From NCBI GenBank assembly GCA_034440595.1, contig JAWXCH010000418.1:1-5653 (forward strand): a stretch of 5,653 bases of DNA, read 5' to 3'. The DNA is from JAWXCH01 sp034440595. GTDB lineage: Bacteria > Planctomycetota > Planctomycetia > Pirellulales > JALHPA01. Shown one piece after another: positions 4,915 through 5,653 of the stretch (positions are counted from its first letter, which is position 1; each line of letters starts with the position of its first letter). The notes under the pieces are model-generated. The model made no database searches, was not told the DNA's origin, and saw only the letters and a list, made by a program, of their open reading frames with translations. The position numbers were made by a program, and so were the translations under genes.

Positions 4915-5156
4915 CGCAATGGCCAACGTCAGATAGTGGAGTTCTGCGCCGACCTTGCGGATTGTATTCAGTTTGCTTGCTCGAATTCCGATCAGATAAA
5001 CAGCCTATTCGTGGCGAGCCGATTCCGGCTTGACGGTTTGGGACTGTCATAAACATACAACTAAATCTCAGGGAAGAGATTCCGGTGCAGTGCTCGGCAT
5101 GGATGCCGAAGAGCGCATCGCCCTCGCTTCTCTGCCTTGCACAAGGTGTCCAAGCG
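4915..5156 (+). promoter_or_regulatory. Long structured 5' leader of the lipoprotein gene
   Basis: This is the stretch between the predicted transcript start and the ATG. Three hairpins are visible. The first is CGAGCCG-ATTC-CGGCTTG (5015-5032, 7 bp with one G-U). The second is TCGGCAT-GG-ATGCCGA (5094-5109), which can instead use an outer GCTC/GAGC pair (5092-5095 with 5111-5114). The third is CCTT-GCAC-AAGG (5135-5146). The last AAGG is the only plausible Shine-Dalgarno, 10 nt before the ATG, so the third hairpin would mask it. No known riboswitch class was recognised. Frames crossing this region (for example from an ATG at 5099) overlap the lipoprotein out of frame and are not supported. 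Confidence 0.35.
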
Positions 5157-5653
5157 ATGCAGTTCACCAAGGCACATCTCGCGGTCGTACTGATGGCGAT
5201 GGTTGGCTTCTCTGGTTGCAAATCCAGCGGAACAGGAAGCTGGTGGCAATTTGGTAAGAAGGATCCTGGCACTGCCGAAAACTTCGTCAGCACGTCGCCA
5301 AAGAATTCCAGTCTGCCGTCTCAATCACAGACACCGACTTCGATCACGGGGAGCACTGCTGCAGCGGCACCAAGCGCCACGTCCAGCGTGGCTTCTGCGG
5401 GCAGTACGGCCCCCAGTTATCCGGGCGCACCGACCAGCTACACACCGCCTGCCTATCCAGCAACCGGCTATCCGACCACCACTGCGGCCGCCAGTTCCGG
5501 CATGAATAATCCATATGGGTCGTATTCCAATCCGGCTACACAGCCGAGCGGAACCAGCGGCGCTTATAATACAACGGCAGGCAATATTGCTCCACAAAAC
5601 GGCTTCTACGGCAGCCAGCCACCAGCCGCAACAGGGGTTGCAAGTAGGAACCC
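5157..5653 (+). CDS. Ser/Thr/Pro/Ala-rich lipoprotein (C-terminus beyond window)
   Basis: There are 165 codons with no stop before the window edge. The N-terminus, MQFTKAHLAVVLMAMVGFSGC, is a lipoprotein signal peptide: Lys at position 5, a hydrophobic core, and a lipobox-like FSGC with Cys21 as the likely lipidated residue. The mature part begins KSSGTGSWWQFGKKDP, a Trp-Trp/basic segment, and then becomes low-complexity Ser/Thr/Pro/Ala/Gly/Tyr/Asn/Gln-rich (PGAPTSYTPPAYPATGYPTT and similar), probably an extended, disordered envelope linker. An in-frame ATG at 5103 would add 18 residues and weaken the signal peptide, so 5157 is preferred, although its AAGG ribosome site is weak and 10 nt away. 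No enzymatic motif is visible. Planctomycetes have many such lipoproteins of unknown role; a structural or anchoring function is only inferred. Confidence 0.75.
   Translation, partial: MQFTKAHLAVVLMAMVGFSGCKSSGTGSWWQFGKKDPGTAENFVSTSPKNSSLPSQSQTPTSITGSTAAAAPSATSSVASAGSTAPSYPGAPTSYTPPAYPATGYPTTTAAASSGMNNPYGSYSNPATQPSGTSGAYNTTAGNIAPQNGFYGSQPPAATGVASRN

Noticed and set aside
4790..5293. Minus-strand open frame of 167 codons
   Set aside because: It overlaps the end of the sulfotransferase, the near-consensus promoter and the lipoprotein signal peptide on the other strand. Its translation is Cys/Pro/Arg-rich with no protein features.
5203..5597. Arg/Pro-rich plus frame (5203-5505) and Gly/Arg-rich minus frame (5325-5597)
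   Set aside because: Both are shadows of the low-complexity lipoprotein coding sequence, which has a signal peptide and lipobox in its own frame.
1..5653. A new defence, mobile or biosynthetic gene system
   Set aside because: No nuclease, transposase, integrase, toxin-antitoxin pair, CRISPR repeat or gene cluster with linked functions was found; the genes are separate units on both strands.

Overview
The window looks like chromosomal DNA of a planctomycete, most likely a Pirellulales-type genome. This rests on gene content, not on a marker gene. The content is a sulfotransferase that resembles, from memory, a planctomycete family; a secreted BON-domain protein with a Pro/Ala/Met linker and a Trp/Tyr-rich tail; a Ser/Thr/Pro-rich lipoprotein; long intergenic gaps; and moderate GC. 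No rRNA, tRNA, CRISPR array, transposase, phage or defence gene was seen.

Layout. The left half is on the minus strand. It holds the 5' part of a probable 2OG-Fe(II) oxygenase-like gene (1-414, running off the left edge), a BON-domain exported protein (621-1502, followed on its strand by a hairpin at 571-611 and a terminator at 509-541), and a 93-residue three-helix membrane protein (1973-2254). The right half is on the plus strand. It holds a DUF883/YqjD-ElaB-type tail-anchored membrane protein (2974-3294), a sulfotransferase (3670-4857), and a lipoprotein (5157 to beyond the right edge). The lipoprotein has a near-consensus promoter (4881-4908) and a leader of about 240 nt.

About a third of the window is non-coding, and much of that is structured. 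Region 1503-1972 holds a cluster of ACCGA/TCGGT boxes around G/T homopolymer tracts. Region 2255-2973 holds a series of hairpins between two divergent small membrane-protein genes. Region 3295-3669 holds an inverted pair of 24-bp REP-like palindromes, another hairpin and a strong intrinsic terminator. That terminator also shows that the longest reading frame of the sulfotransferase begins too early.

Most products are predicted to be envelope-associated: two small membrane proteins, one exported protein, one lipoprotein, and a sulfotransferase with a hydrophobic N-terminal region. They appear to be separate transcription units, with large gaps and intervening terminators, and nothing shows that they form one pathway. 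The most notable material is in the non-coding DNA (the REP doublet, the ACCGA cluster and the structured leaders); no clear new multi-gene system is visible.
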